DNA of 64,000 nt from Terriglobales bacterium (GTDB lineage: Bacteria > Acidobacteriota > Terriglobia > Bryobacterales > Bryobacteraceae), in NCBI GenBank assembly GCA_027485675.1, contig JAIXQP010000043.1, forward strand, positions 107,051-171,050, in the 5' to 3' direction. Shown here piece by piece: positions 52,983 to 61,760 of this stretch. Position 1 is the stretch's first letter. Each line of letters begins with the position of its first letter. Position numbers and translations under genes: made by a program. The notes under the pieces were generated by a model, which was not told the DNA's origin, made no database searches, and saw nothing but the letters and a program-made list of their open reading frames with translations.

Positions 52983-54202
52983 AAGAGTGGCTCGCAGTTC
53001 ACCATGCCTCGGCCTTGCCGCACGGCGTCGACTCCTAAATTTTCGCACTTCGCCAAGAGCTCTTCAATCAGGTCGGCCGGTTGAATCAGCGGATGCTTTT
53101 CGAGGATCAACGCCGCCACACCCGACACAATCGGCGCCGCCATGGACGTCCCACTCCACGCTTCGTATCCACCGCCCCGCACACAGGAATACACCTTGTC
53201 CCCCGGCGCCACCAGATCCGGCACCGTGTACTGATGATTCTCGTGAATGATCGTGCCGCTGCCGCTAAAGCTGGCGACCTTGCGGTCCTGCCGGCAGGCG
53301 CCCACCGAAATCGGATCCACGAAATTGCCGGGGCTCCGTGTCCGGTTCCGTCCTTCGTTCCCCACCGCGAAAACCGGCAGCGCCCCCGCGGCGGCAATTC
53401 CCGCCACCGTACCGGCCATCTCCGGCAAGAACCCCTGCAATCCTGCCGACATGTTCACAATCTGGGCCGGTGTTTCAATGTTCTGCACCACCGCTTCCAT
53501 CGCCAGCAGAAAGTCGGAAAGGTTGCCGCGGCCATTCCGCAGCATCATCCCGTCCACCAGTTTCGCGCCGGGGGCCATGCCCGTATTCCGGCCCACAATC
53601 AGCCCGGCGACGTGTGTTCCATGCCCGTGGGTGTCAAAAGGCCTTTCCGATCGGACGGGCCGCCAATTGGGAACATCGAATGTATAGGCCTCAGCGACGG
53701 ATCCCCTGATCTCCTCATGCTCGGCCTCAATGCCGGTATCGAGAACCGCGACAACCACTCCCTGGCCGGTTCCCGTAAATCCTCGCTTCCGCGCCGCCCG
53801 CAGCCCTGCCGCCTCCAAATGCCAGGTTTCGTCAGTGCCCACCTTGTCCCGGCGGCTCTCTCCCACCACGGCCGGCCGGATCAGGTCCAGCGGCGCATCC
53901 CGCAGTACGGAGACCTCCGGCAACTCCTCGGCCAACCGCTTGGCCTCTTCATCCTCCATCCGCACCACCAACGTCCCCGTCAATGGCAACTCCGCCGGCC
54001 CGCCCGACAGCACCGCCACCCGTTCCTTGTTCTGGTCCCCGATCCATCGCCGGATCTCCCCGGTCGTCGGAATCTCGCTCCACATCCCCAGCGTCTCGCG
54101 AATCTGTCGCCGGCGGTGCCCTGGCGTAAAGTCGCGGCCCATCACGTTTGCGAGGATCTGCTGACCACCTCGCTTTGGCAGCACTAAGTAAATGTGGGTC
54201 AT
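52979..54202 (-). CDS. S8 family serine peptidase (subtilase), cytoplasmic type
   Basis: A 407-residue subtilisin-like protease without signal peptide. Residues 1-110 form a propeptide-like region. The catalytic triad is Asp155 (VAVLDTGIEAEHEE), His194 (HGHGTHVAG) and Ser353 (SGTSMAAPIVSG), with oxyanion Asn282 (VGNEGRNRT). All residues needed for activity are present. The ATG at 54202 is preceded by GGGGGAG on the minus strand, which rejects an earlier in-frame start. A propeptide-like gene follows it. It is divergent from a gene coding for a protein with a basic tail; the 135-nt gap should hold both promoters. Confidence 0.92.
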   Translation of the reverse strand: MTHIYLVLPKRGGQQILANVMGRDFTPGHRRRQIRETLGMWSEIPTTGEIRRWIGDQNKERVAVLSGGPAELPLTGTLVVRMEDEEAKRLAEELPEVSVLRDAPLDLIRPAVVGESRRDKVGTDETWHLEAAGLRAARKRGFTGTGQGVVVAVLDTGIEAEHEEIRGSVAEAYTFDVPNWRPVRSERPFDTHGHGTHVAGLIVGRNTGMAPGAKLVDGMMLRNGRGNLSDFLLAMEAVVQNIETPAQIVNMSAGLQGFLPEMAGTVAGIAAAGALPVFAVGNEGRNRTRSPGNFVDPISVGACRQDRKVASFSGSGTIIHENHQYTVPDLVAPGDKVYSCVRGGGYEAWSGTSMAAPIVSGVAALILEKHPLIQPADLIEELLAKCENLGVDAVRQGRGMVNCEPLL

Positions 54203-54337
54203 CGCGGAAACTCCCCCAATGCTAAACTCCTCGTACAACGAACGCAACGTCCGCCGCGAAAGGATTCTCCCCCATGTCCCGAATCCCCCGTTGCTGCCGC
54301 TATGGGGGAAGAGGCGAAACCAGCCGAAGGAGCCGCG

Positions 54338-54760
54338 ATGACATTAAGAGAACGGGTCGTATCCGTCCTGCAACAGTGGTGTGGAGCGCCGATCCTGCAC
54401 TCCAACTGGAACCTGCAGGAGCTTTGGAACGCCACCAAACCAACCGGAGTCCCCTCCCACAGTGGCATTGACTTCTATCCTCCTGGAGCCACCGATCTCG
54501 TCAACAAGCTGACGACCGAGTACCAACGTCCCCGGCGGCAAAAGAGAACCATTAACTTCGCCGCCACGAACCTCAATCCCACCGGCGGCACCATTCTGAC
54601 GATGGAGGATCTCTTCACGGCCGTGCAGCAAAGCCCGGAGGTGGGTGCGGCCCCGGCCGACGCTGTCCTCGCCGCCGCTCCGGCAAAGAAGACGGCCCGA
54701 AAGGCCGCCACTAAGCGAACCCCTCGCCGGCGGAAAACCGCAACCAAGCAGCCGGACTAA
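54338..54760 (+). CDS. Small protein with histone-like basic tail
   Basis: A 140-residue protein in two parts. Residues about 1-105 form a compact domain I do not recognise (VLQQWCGAPILHSNWNLQEL; SGIDFYPPGATDLVNKL). Residues about 112-140 are an Ala/Lys/Arg-rich tail (AAPAKKTARKAATKRTPRRR) like those of histone H1-type proteins, suggesting binding to DNA or RNA. The strong ribosome binding site AAGGAG sits 5 nt before ATG 54338, rejecting upstream starts. It precedes, by 14 nt, a secreted protein in the same operon. Confidence 0.7.
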   Translation: MTLRERVVSVLQQWCGAPILHSNWNLQELWNATKPTGVPSHSGIDFYPPGATDLVNKLTTEYQRPRRQKRTINFAATNLNPTGGTILTMEDLFTAVQQSPEVGAAPADAVLAAAPAKKTARKAATKRTPRRRKTATKQPD

Positions 54761-54774
54761 CGGAGATCCCCAAC

Positions 54775-56418
54775 ATGCCCTACCGCCTCTTCCTCCTTGC
54801 CGCCCTGCTTGGCGCTGCCCAAGGGATCGCCGCCGACTTCCCCTGCACCCTGGCCACCTATCGAATTGCCAAGGTCAATCAGCTCGCCCTGCTCTGTCAA
54901 GAAGGATTGGCCGAACTGAAGGCCACGGCCCAACTCTTGCCGGTTCAAAACGGCAGTGTCTCCGGCCCAAAAATCACGAGCGCTGCGCTCACCATCCAGG
55001 ATTTCAATTGGATCGTCGCCGATTTCGAAAAGCCCCTGCAAGGCGGCCAGGACTACGAACTCCTGCTCTCCGGACAGTTTCGCTCCGTCAAGCCGGCCGC
55101 GGAACTCGCTAAGTTTGAAACCAGATTTCGCTTCACCACCAAGCCGGGAGCGACTTTGGCCATCCCCCTGAACACCTCCGGCACATCGCTCTTCTATGGC
55201 TCGAGCCTGGCGGTCGGATCCGCGATTGAGTTAGCGCCGCTGCCCAAGGATTCCCGGCTCACCATCGAGGCGGAAGACGGCCCCGGGCTGTACGTGCCCC
55301 ACCAGCCCTCCGTCCGGATGGACCGCGGCGAAGGAGGCTTCGACAAAATCGGAACCGCCATGCTGACCTTCGATCCCGGTGACGCGCCACGCCGGCTGAA
55401 CGCCCGCTTTCGCTCCTCCTCCCTGCTCGATATCTTCAAACAGCCCGTCCCGCTGAAGTCCGCCAAACGCCTGGCGTTGCCCTCCGCCCCCAAATCTAAA
55501 GACGACGCCTTCTACTTCGCTAAGATCCTGCACCAGGTCGGCGCCAACTCCCGCCCGGCGTGGATCCTCGACGCCAAGTTGGCGCCCTCCTTCACGCTGC
55601 GCCACTTGGCCAACTGGCAATTCCGGCCGTCCGCCGAATCCGACATCGGCCAAGGCGGCGCCATCGGCAAAACCAAAACCAACGACTACATCAAGTTCGG
55701 CCTCGGCATCGGCCGCTTCATCCGCACCACCCGGTTGGGCCCGGTCCAGGGGATCGATCCCACCCTCGGCGCCGCCTACGAAACCAACTACTCCGGCGCC
55801 AAACGGAACCTGCTCGCCGTCCTCGACTTCCGCCTCTTTCTCGCCGGCTCCGATCAAAGCCGCAAGCAGAGAAACTTCATCCGCTTCATCCAGCAGCGGG
55901 ACTGCAAGCCCCTGCCAGAGGGCACGACCCTGGCCGATTGCCAAAAGAACGCCCCGGTGGAGCCACAGGACGCCACCCAAGTGCGCTTCGGCTATCAGTT
56001 CCGTGTCTCCGGCGGAGCCGAGCTCGGCCGCCAAATCTCTGACATTGTCGCGAAAGCCTCGGAGGGGAACGCTTCGGCCACCGTGCCCGCCTACGCCATC
56101 GCCCGCATCCGGCCGAAGCTCGAACTCGATCTCGAGTTTCCTCGCCTGACCTTCACCCTTTCCGGAACGCCCCGCTATCTGGCTACCGTCGAAAACGTGT
56201 ACCGGGAACGCGATGTCGTCGATACGGACGGAAAACCGGCCAAGGCAGTGTTCCTCGAACAGGTCTCCGGCTGGCGGCCCTCCGGCGAAGTCGCCGTCAA
56301 TATCCCCCTCGACGACGCCGGTCGTTTTGCTGTAACCTCCACCCTGAAGCTCGGCTCGCTCCCCCCCAATTTCCAAAGGGTGGCGATCGTGCAGACTGGT
56401 GTCACCCTCAAGTTCTAA
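54775..56418 (+). CDS. Secreted beta-rich protein of unknown function
   Basis: A 547-residue protein with a signal peptide (about 1-20). Residues about 21-240 seem to be Ig-like beta domains. The C-terminal half has alternating hydrophobic and polar strands and ends in an aromatic residue (QTGVTLKF), as in outer-membrane barrels. There are four Cys residues. No family is recognised. It lies between the basic-tail protein and a membrane-anchored protein (16 nt downstream), so an envelope complex is possible. Confidence 0.65.
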   Translation: MPYRLFLLAALLGAAQGIAADFPCTLATYRIAKVNQLALLCQEGLAELKATAQLLPVQNGSVSGPKITSAALTIQDFNWIVADFEKPLQGGQDYELLLSGQFRSVKPAAELAKFETRFRFTTKPGATLAIPLNTSGTSLFYGSSLAVGSAIELAPLPKDSRLTIEAEDGPGLYVPHQPSVRMDRGEGGFDKIGTAMLTFDPGDAPRRLNARFRSSSLLDIFKQPVPLKSAKRLALPSAPKSKDDAFYFAKILHQVGANSRPAWILDAKLAPSFTLRHLANWQFRPSAESDIGQGGAIGKTKTNDYIKFGLGIGRFIRTTRLGPVQGIDPTLGAAYETNYSGAKRNLLAVLDFRLFLAGSDQSRKQRNFIRFIQQRDCKPLPEGTTLADCQKNAPVEPQDATQVRFGYQFRVSGGAELGRQISDIVAKASEGNASATVPAYAIARIRPKLELDLEFPRLTFTLSGTPRYLATVENVYRERDVVDTDGKPAKAVFLEQVSGWRPSGEVAVNIPLDDAGRFAVTSTLKLGSLPPNFQRVAIVQTGVTLKF

Positions 56419-56434
56419 TGGATCGGAGATCGTC

Positions 56435-58516
56435 ATGACCTTTCGCATTACCCTTGCCCTTCTGCTGACCTGCCTGGGCTGGTCGGCTGAACTCAAGCTC
56501 CCGGACGGTCTGAACTATACCGCCGCCCTTCACCCCAAAGGCTACGAAGTCCAGATCCCCCTCCCGGCCGTCGGCAAGGCGGACATCGACGTCCAACCCT
56601 TCAATCCCGACCTCCGATCCGTCGTTTCTTTGGTCCGTACCGAGACGAAGACGGGCGAGCCGTTCGCCGTCATCGTTCGCTTTGATGATTCGGCCTCTCC
56701 GCGCCTCAAGCCCGGTACCTATCGTCTTCTCCTCACCGTTACCCGAAAGGCGGCTGCCGGCGCAGACACGAAGCCCGAGTCCTTCCCCCTCACCGTCCAA
56801 ATCCCGGCCGCCGTCATCACCCCGCCTCCGGCGCTCGAACTCACCCTCACCGCCGGCTGCCTCGGCTGGAACTGCGGCCACCCGATTCCTATCACCTACC
56901 GCACCGCCGACGCCAAGGGACGCTTGACCGGCGTCCGGGTCGAGCAACATCTGCCCTACCTGCAGGACGGCAAACCCGTCGCCGGTCGGCTCAAGGTGGC
57001 CGTACAGCAGGGGGCGCCGGAAGAGGTGCGCTTCACTCTCTCGAACGGCGACAAAGACGAAGCTCTCGAGCAAGGCGTCTTCAACGGTCAGTTACTCCTC
57101 AGCGCCGACCAACTGGCCCAGCCAGTTACGGTCGCCGTGAAAATTGTCCGGCGCGCTTCGCTCTTCTATCTGGCGTTCTTCATCGTTGCCGGTTTCATCG
57201 CCGGTCATTTCCTGCGGAAGAAAAATGAGGACAGAATCGCCTTCCTGGCTCTCGAAATCGACTCGCATCGCCTGCTCGAACAAATCACCGCGCTGCGCGG
57301 CGAAAACGCTGACCCTGCCCTGACGGCCGAACTCCAGGCCGTCGAAAGCGAGATCAAGGAAAAACTCACCGCCCGGTCGATCAAAGCCGAAGAACTTACT
57401 AAGTTCCGGGAACGCGTGGATACCGCCGCCAAGGCATTGGTTGCCGCGGCGAAGCAGCTCACCGACGATGCTGCCGCGGCCATGGCGCGCCTTGGCAACC
57501 GCCAACTGCCCAGCGAACTGCAGGACGTGGTCGATCTCGCCCGGAAATCGATCGCCGAAGCCGTCATCCTCGATCGCAATAACGTCACCGCGGGCCGCGT
57601 TCGCCTGTCCGCCGCCATCGCCGCTTTCCACTCCGGCGTCCTCCGCGCCGGCAGAACCTGGGCCCACGAGTTCTCGTTGAATCTCGAGCTCTGGGAAGCA
57701 CTGAAGCCCCTGGCCGTCGCCACGGACCTACCGGAGTTGAACACCGCCCTGTCCGCCTTGATAGAAAAATTCAAAGCCGTTTCCGCTCTGCTCGCCAACT
57801 CCTCCCTCACCGCCGAACAGGCCGTCCAAACGCTCGAGTCCATTCATCAGCTTCACCCGCAATGGCCCCCCATCCATCGTCAGTTCCCCCGCCTCTGGCG
57901 GCTCTCCGTCCATGAACTCCACGCCGAGTTCCAACTCAAGCAACTTGACCCGGGCGCCCCGTGGAACACCCAGACGGCCACCATCGCTCGGCTCATTGGA
58001 CTGGACGGCTCCCAGCAACAGGCCATTCAGGAGTTGCATAGCTCGCTCGATACGCTGCGCGCCTACCTGCGCCAACAGGCCGAGGCCGTCAAGGACCCCG
58101 CCAAAAAGACGGCCGCCTTGGCCGCCTTCGACAAAGGCAAATGGATCGAGGTCATCCGCTCCCTCGACCCCGGCGCCGCGCCTGTTCCGGCGCCCGGCCG
58201 CATCCCTGACGCCCCGGAGAGTGGCACCGTCTCCCTCGCCGAGCAGGCGCCCGCGTCGCCCGAACCATCCTGGGTACCTCCATCGCCCCCCGGCGTGACG
58301 ATCCTCCGTCTCCAGTCCGAACTCGAACAACGAGAGAATTGGCGCCGAATCTTCGCCGCCGCCATCTTATCGGCCGCCGGCTTCCTCGCCCTGCAGACCA
58401 CCTACACCGGCAGCAACCTCGACTTCCTGGTAGCGTTCTCCTGGGCCTATTCGACGGATCTGCTCGCCGCCAACGCCGTCGCCTTAGTGAGCAAAGGCTT
58501 TCCCAAGGCGGCTTGA
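56435..58516 (+). CDS. Membrane protein with large outer and cytoplasmic domains, unknown
   Basis: A 693-residue protein. A signal peptide or first helix (about 1-18) is followed by an outer beta-rich region (about 20-235) with a Cys pair (GCLGWNCGHP). A central membrane helix lies at about 241-260 (SLFYLAFFIVAGFIAGHFL). A long cytoplasmic helical domain (about 262-600) follows, then a Pro-rich linker, and two C-terminal membrane helices (about 640-690). No enzymatic motif is recognised. CGGAGA before ATG 56435 sets the start. It is the last gene of the unit with the basic-tail and beta-rich proteins. Confidence 0.68.
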   Translation: MTFRITLALLLTCLGWSAELKLPDGLNYTAALHPKGYEVQIPLPAVGKADIDVQPFNPDLRSVVSLVRTETKTGEPFAVIVRFDDSASPRLKPGTYRLLLTVTRKAAAGADTKPESFPLTVQIPAAVITPPPALELTLTAGCLGWNCGHPIPITYRTADAKGRLTGVRVEQHLPYLQDGKPVAGRLKVAVQQGAPEEVRFTLSNGDKDEALEQGVFNGQLLLSADQLAQPVTVAVKIVRRASLFYLAFFIVAGFIAGHFLRKKNEDRIAFLALEIDSHRLLEQITALRGENADPALTAELQAVESEIKEKLTARSIKAEELTKFRERVDTAAKALVAAAKQLTDDAAAAMARLGNRQLPSELQDVVDLARKSIAEAVILDRNNVTAGRVRLSAAIAAFHSGVLRAGRTWAHEFSLNLELWEALKPLAVATDLPELNTALSALIEKFKAVSALLANSSLTAEQAVQTLESIHQLHPQWPPIHRQFPRLWRLSVHELHAEFQLKQLDPGAPWNTQTATIARLIGLDGSQQQAIQELHSSLDTLRAYLRQQAEAVKDPAKKTAALAAFDKGKWIEVIRSLDPGAAPVPAPGRIPDAPESGTVSLAEQAPASPEPSWVPPSPPGVTILRLQSELEQRENWRRIFAAAILSAAGFLALQTTYTGSNLDFLVAFSWAYSTDLLAANAVALVSKGFPKAA

Positions 58517-58607
58517 ATCTCCGCCGTCCCGAAATGGCGGCAAACCGCGAGCAGCGAATGCTGCCGCCGCCAACGGAGCGATTCTGCCCCCACCCCCCGG
58601 GCGGCGA

Positions 58608-59963
58608 GTGCACTATGATAGTCCGAAGCAATCGCCCCCTCTCTCCGTGCCTCGCTCGGCCCATCCCGCTCCCCACTCTCCCTGGCTCCCGGCCCTCCTC
58701 CTCCTTCTAAGCGCCCTCCCCGCCACCGCCCTCGACCCCGCCCAGGAACTCCACAACGCCATCCGCCGCGCCACCCACGGCCAACTCCAATTCAGCTTCG
58801 AAGTCCGTTCCCGCCTCGAATTCCGCCCCTCCGCCGAGTTCGGCTCCGGCCTCGGAACCCATGCCAATTTCCTCCGCACCCGCCTCGGCCTCTCCTACCG
58901 CCCCACCCCCTGGCTCCGCCTCTCCGCCCTCGGCCAGGACTCCCGCGCCCCCATCCTCGGCCGCCCCGCCGCTGGCACCCAGCGCGACCCCTTCGATCTC
59001 CAGGAGTCCTACCTCGAACTCTTCCCCGCCGCCAAAACCGGCTTCGGCGCCGACCTCGGCCGCCGCATGATCCAGTACGGCGACACCCGCCTCATCGGCT
59101 CGCCTCAATGGGCCTACACCGCCCGCACCTACGATTTCGCCCGCGTCTTTTGGCGCACCCCTCGCGCCCGCTTTGAAATCCTGCTCCTCTCCCCCATCAA
59201 GCCCGACGGCGCCGGCTGGAACCGCCCCATCCTCGGCGACCGCGTCTGGGGCACCTACAACACCTTGAACCCCCTCTGGCGTCAGTCCACGCTCGATCTC
59301 TACGCCCTCCGCCACGACCAGAACCGTCCCGGCGGCTACACCGGCCCCGGCCGTTTCCGCACCGAGTCCTTTGGCTTCCGCTGGGCCGTTCCGCTGCCCG
59401 CCCGCACCCGCTTCACCGCCGAAGCCATCTATCAAACCGGCCGCATCGGCACCGCGCCCCACCGCGCCTATGCCTATGTCGGCCAGTTCGGCTGGAAAAC
59501 CTCGCTCCGCTCCCGCCCCCTCGATTGGGCCACGGAGTGGAAGTACGCCTCCGGCGGCCAGTCCAACGGCCGCAGCCACACCTTCGATCAGCTCTATCCC
59601 GCCGCCCACGACAAACTCGGGCACGTCGATGTCCTCGGCTGGCGCAACGTGCAAAACCTCCGCTCCACGGCCGTCTGGTCCCTCACCGCCAAGCTCAGCC
59701 TCACCGCCATGTACTCCGATAGTTGGCTCGCCGACCGCACGGACGCCGCCTATGGCCTCCAGGGCCGCCCCATCGCCCGTTCCGCCTCAGGTACCGCGGG
59801 CAGCCATCTCGGCCGCGAGACTGATCTTTTTCTAACCTGGAAGAAAGGCCCCTACACCTTCGCCGGCGGAGGCGGCTACTTCTTCACTGGCGAATTCTTC
59901 CGCCGCACTACCCCGGGCCTCCCGCAGCATCTTTTCTATCTCTCTCATACCTACGCCTTCTAG
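58608..59963 (+). CDS. Alginate-export-type outer-membrane barrel protein
   Basis: A 451-residue predicted outer-membrane beta barrel that resembles the Alginate_exp family. The opening QLQFSFEVRSRLEFRPS and the segment LQESYLELFPAAKTGFGADL with RRMIQYGDTRLIGSPQWAYT are typical, and the last residue is Phe (SHTYAF). The start is uncertain: GTG 58608 gives a long N-terminus, while GTG 58647 would begin closer to the hydrophobic signal (LLLLLSALPATA). The cargo is not known. The 3' end overlaps the convergent small membrane gene by 56 nt. Confidence 0.82.
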   Translation: MHYDSPKQSPPLSVPRSAHPAPHSPWLPALLLLLSALPATALDPAQELHNAIRRATHGQLQFSFEVRSRLEFRPSAEFGSGLGTHANFLRTRLGLSYRPTPWLRLSALGQDSRAPILGRPAAGTQRDPFDLQESYLELFPAAKTGFGADLGRRMIQYGDTRLIGSPQWAYTARTYDFARVFWRTPRARFEILLLSPIKPDGAGWNRPILGDRVWGTYNTLNPLWRQSTLDLYALRHDQNRPGGYTGPGRFRTESFGFRWAVPLPARTRFTAEAIYQTGRIGTAPHRAYAYVGQFGWKTSLRSRPLDWATEWKYASGGQSNGRSHTFDQLYPAAHDKLGHVDVLGWRNVQNLRSTAVWSLTAKLSLTAMYSDSWLADRTDAAYGLQGRPIARSASGTAGSHLGRETDLFLTWKKGPYTFAGGGGYFFTGEFFRRTTPGLPQHLFYLSHTYAF

Positions 59964-60153
59964 GCGTCGGAATCGCCGCGAGGCCGGCCCATACCCCGAT
60001 CACCACCAACCAACCGGCAGCGTCCCACAAGAACTCCGCCGCCGCCCCGGTGGCGCTCGCCCCGGAGAAAAGATACCGGGCCAGCGCATAGATCAGGTTT
60101 AGCAGCACCGAGAGCAGCGCCATTTTCCTAAACGGAGGCGGCTTCTCTTCCAC
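59908..60153 (-). CDS. Small two-helix membrane protein
   Basis: An 81-residue protein with two predicted membrane helices (about 12-31 and 42-61) and a basic C-terminus (PTPRRRRYERDRKDA). No family is recognised. GAGGGG about 8 nt upstream supports the GTG start at 60153. It follows the DUF1905 gene by 13 nt. Its end runs 56 nt into the convergent barrel gene, which is a large overlap; a false call is possible. Confidence 0.5.
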   Translation of the reverse strand: MEEKPPPFRKMALLSVLLNLIYALARYLFSGASATGAAAEFLWDAAGWLVVIGVWAGLAAIPTPRRRRYERDRKDAAGGPG

Positions 60154-60166
60154 CTCACCAATCCCC

Positions 60167-60469
60167 TCAGCCCGCTTCCGCCAGCACGAGCAGAATCTCC
60201 ACCGTCATCCCAGCCTGCACCTGCTCGCGCTGCCGTACGGACCCCTTCACCGGCAGCACATAGGAGTCCAACTCATTAGTGGCGAATAGGGAGGTAGTCC
60301 AACGGCTCCCCCCTAACGTCACCGACACCTTCACGGTGCCAAACGCCTTCCGCCGCCCGCTCGTCGCCTGCCGGATCTCCGCCGCCACCGCGCGCGGCAA
60401 AGTCACAAAGTGCCACGGCATATCCCCTTCATAAACCCACACCACTGCGCGGAACACATACTCCGGCAC
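60167..60469 (-). CDS. DUF1905 domain protein
   Basis: A 100-residue protein that is a single DUF1905 domain (VFRAVVWVYEGDMPWHFVTL; FGTVKVSVTLGGSRWTTSL; YVLPVKGSVRQREQVQAG). The domain is a small beta barrel of unknown role and is sometimes fused to a YdeI-like domain, which is missing here. The start is GTG at 60469, 7 nt after the DUF362 stop. Confidence 0.85.
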   Translation of the reverse strand: MPEYVFRAVVWVYEGDMPWHFVTLPRAVAAEIRQATSGRRKAFGTVKVSVTLGGSRWTTSLFATNELDSYVLPVKGSVRQREQVQAGMTVEILLVLAEAG

Positions 60470-60476
60470 GCCGAAC

Positions 60477-61748
60477 CTATGATCTGATCCGGTCGTAGTC
60501 GAACGCTTCGTTCACCAGGTGATACTTCGGCTCGCCGTCCCGCTGCAGATAGTAAGTCGGCAGTGGCGTCCGCTGAAAGTCCGTCAGCCTCCGGCGCCGC
60601 GCCTTGCCGTCCTCCCACTCGTACACCTCCACCTCGTGCGGATTGAACGTATCCAGCAGCCCCCGCTCCTTCGCAATCCGGAACAGGTTCACGTTGCCCG
60701 GCTCGTGCCCGCCCAGGTACATGCCAATCATGTCGAGCCGCAGCTTATCCTTGCCGAACATCACGAGATTCGTCAGATGGTCGTTCCCCACGCCGAAACC
60801 ATCGCCATCCCGGCCATAAATCCCTTCAATCACCGCCAAACCCGTCTTCAGCGTCTGCGCGTTGTCGCAGGTCTTGTGCGCCCAAATCTCCTGGTGCACC
60901 GGGCTCAAATCCGCCTTGCTCTGGTACCGCGCATACCCCATCCGCACATGCCGGTCGAAGAACGAATTCACCCGCCGCTCCACCTCCGGGTGAATGTGCT
61001 CCTTCATGAAGTCCGGCACCCCGGTCACCCCCTGCCAGCCGGGGCAGAACCGCACATAGGGCTTCACCACCAGCCCCTGCTCATTCTTTGTCGCGAGCGT
61101 CATGCACATCCCGTGCGACTTCCACTTGGCGATGTTCAGCAGCCACGTATCCGGCTCGTTCACCGGCGCATAATGCGGGATCTTCGTATACACCACCGGA
61201 TCCGGCACCTTCGTCCAGTTCATCTCGTAGCTGTCGCGGAAGTTCCGCGCCCGCCGCTCCGGCTCGTTCACCTCTACGCCATGCCGGTCATTGATGTCCG
61301 CCAGCCCCCGGTAGTTCCACGTGTGGAAGTTATTCGCTTCGAGAAAGTAGAACTGCTTCAGGCCGATCTCTTTGAGGCCGATGATAATGCCCTCATAGAA
61401 CTGCGGGTCCGTGCCCGTGCCCCAGTTCTCCTCATGCGGACGGTTGTTCCGCACGCTGGTAAAGTTCGGCTTCAGAACCACCCGGTGCGAAACGGGAATC
61501 CCCGTCGCCTCTTCCGTCGGGACAAACACGTCGCGCGCGAAAGCGATGCCCTCTTTGAGCTTCGTCGCCTCGTCCATCTTGTGCGGCACCCGCGTGCGTT
61601 TGATGAAGACGGCCTTCGGGTTCGCCTCGACAAACGGGTGCACGGCGAAACGCGACTTCGGCGGACGCGACGGTGCGCCGATCAACTGATAGGGCGTCAA
61701 AGCCGCGGCGGCGGCGGCAGCAAGAAAGTGACGGCGGTTATGGGTCAT
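60477..61748 (-). CDS. DUF362 domain protein with Tat signal
   Basis: A 423-residue exported protein with a Tat signal (NRRHFLAAAAAAAL). DUF362-like segments include RVVLKPNFTSVRNNRP, DTWLLNIAKWKSHGMCMTLA and HLTNLVMFGKDKLRLDMIGM. It is longer than the DUF362 lipoprotein at 27145-28107 and only distantly similar. The family's activity is unknown. It lies 12 nt downstream of a gene of unknown function, and DUF1905 follows, so 59908-62855 may be one operon. Confidence 0.85.
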   Translation of the reverse strand: MTHNRRHFLAAAAAAALTPYQLIGAPSRPPKSRFAVHPFVEANPKAVFIKRTRVPHKMDEATKLKEGIAFARDVFVPTEEATGIPVSHRVVLKPNFTSVRNNRPHEENWGTGTDPQFYEGIIIGLKEIGLKQFYFLEANNFHTWNYRGLADINDRHGVEVNEPERRARNFRDSYEMNWTKVPDPVVYTKIPHYAPVNEPDTWLLNIAKWKSHGMCMTLATKNEQGLVVKPYVRFCPGWQGVTGVPDFMKEHIHPEVERRVNSFFDRHVRMGYARYQSKADLSPVHQEIWAHKTCDNAQTLKTGLAVIEGIYGRDGDGFGVGNDHLTNLVMFGKDKLRLDMIGMYLGGHEPGNVNLFRIAKERGLLDTFNPHEVEVYEWEDGKARRRRLTDFQRTPLPTYYLQRDGEPKYHLVNEAFDYDRIRS

Positions 61749-61760
61749 AGCGCGTGAGCC

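Noticed and set aside
54274..54471. 65-codon frame starting at an ATG upstream of the basic-tail gene
   Set aside because: It is out of frame with the well-supported gene at 54338 and has no ribosome binding site or recognisable product.
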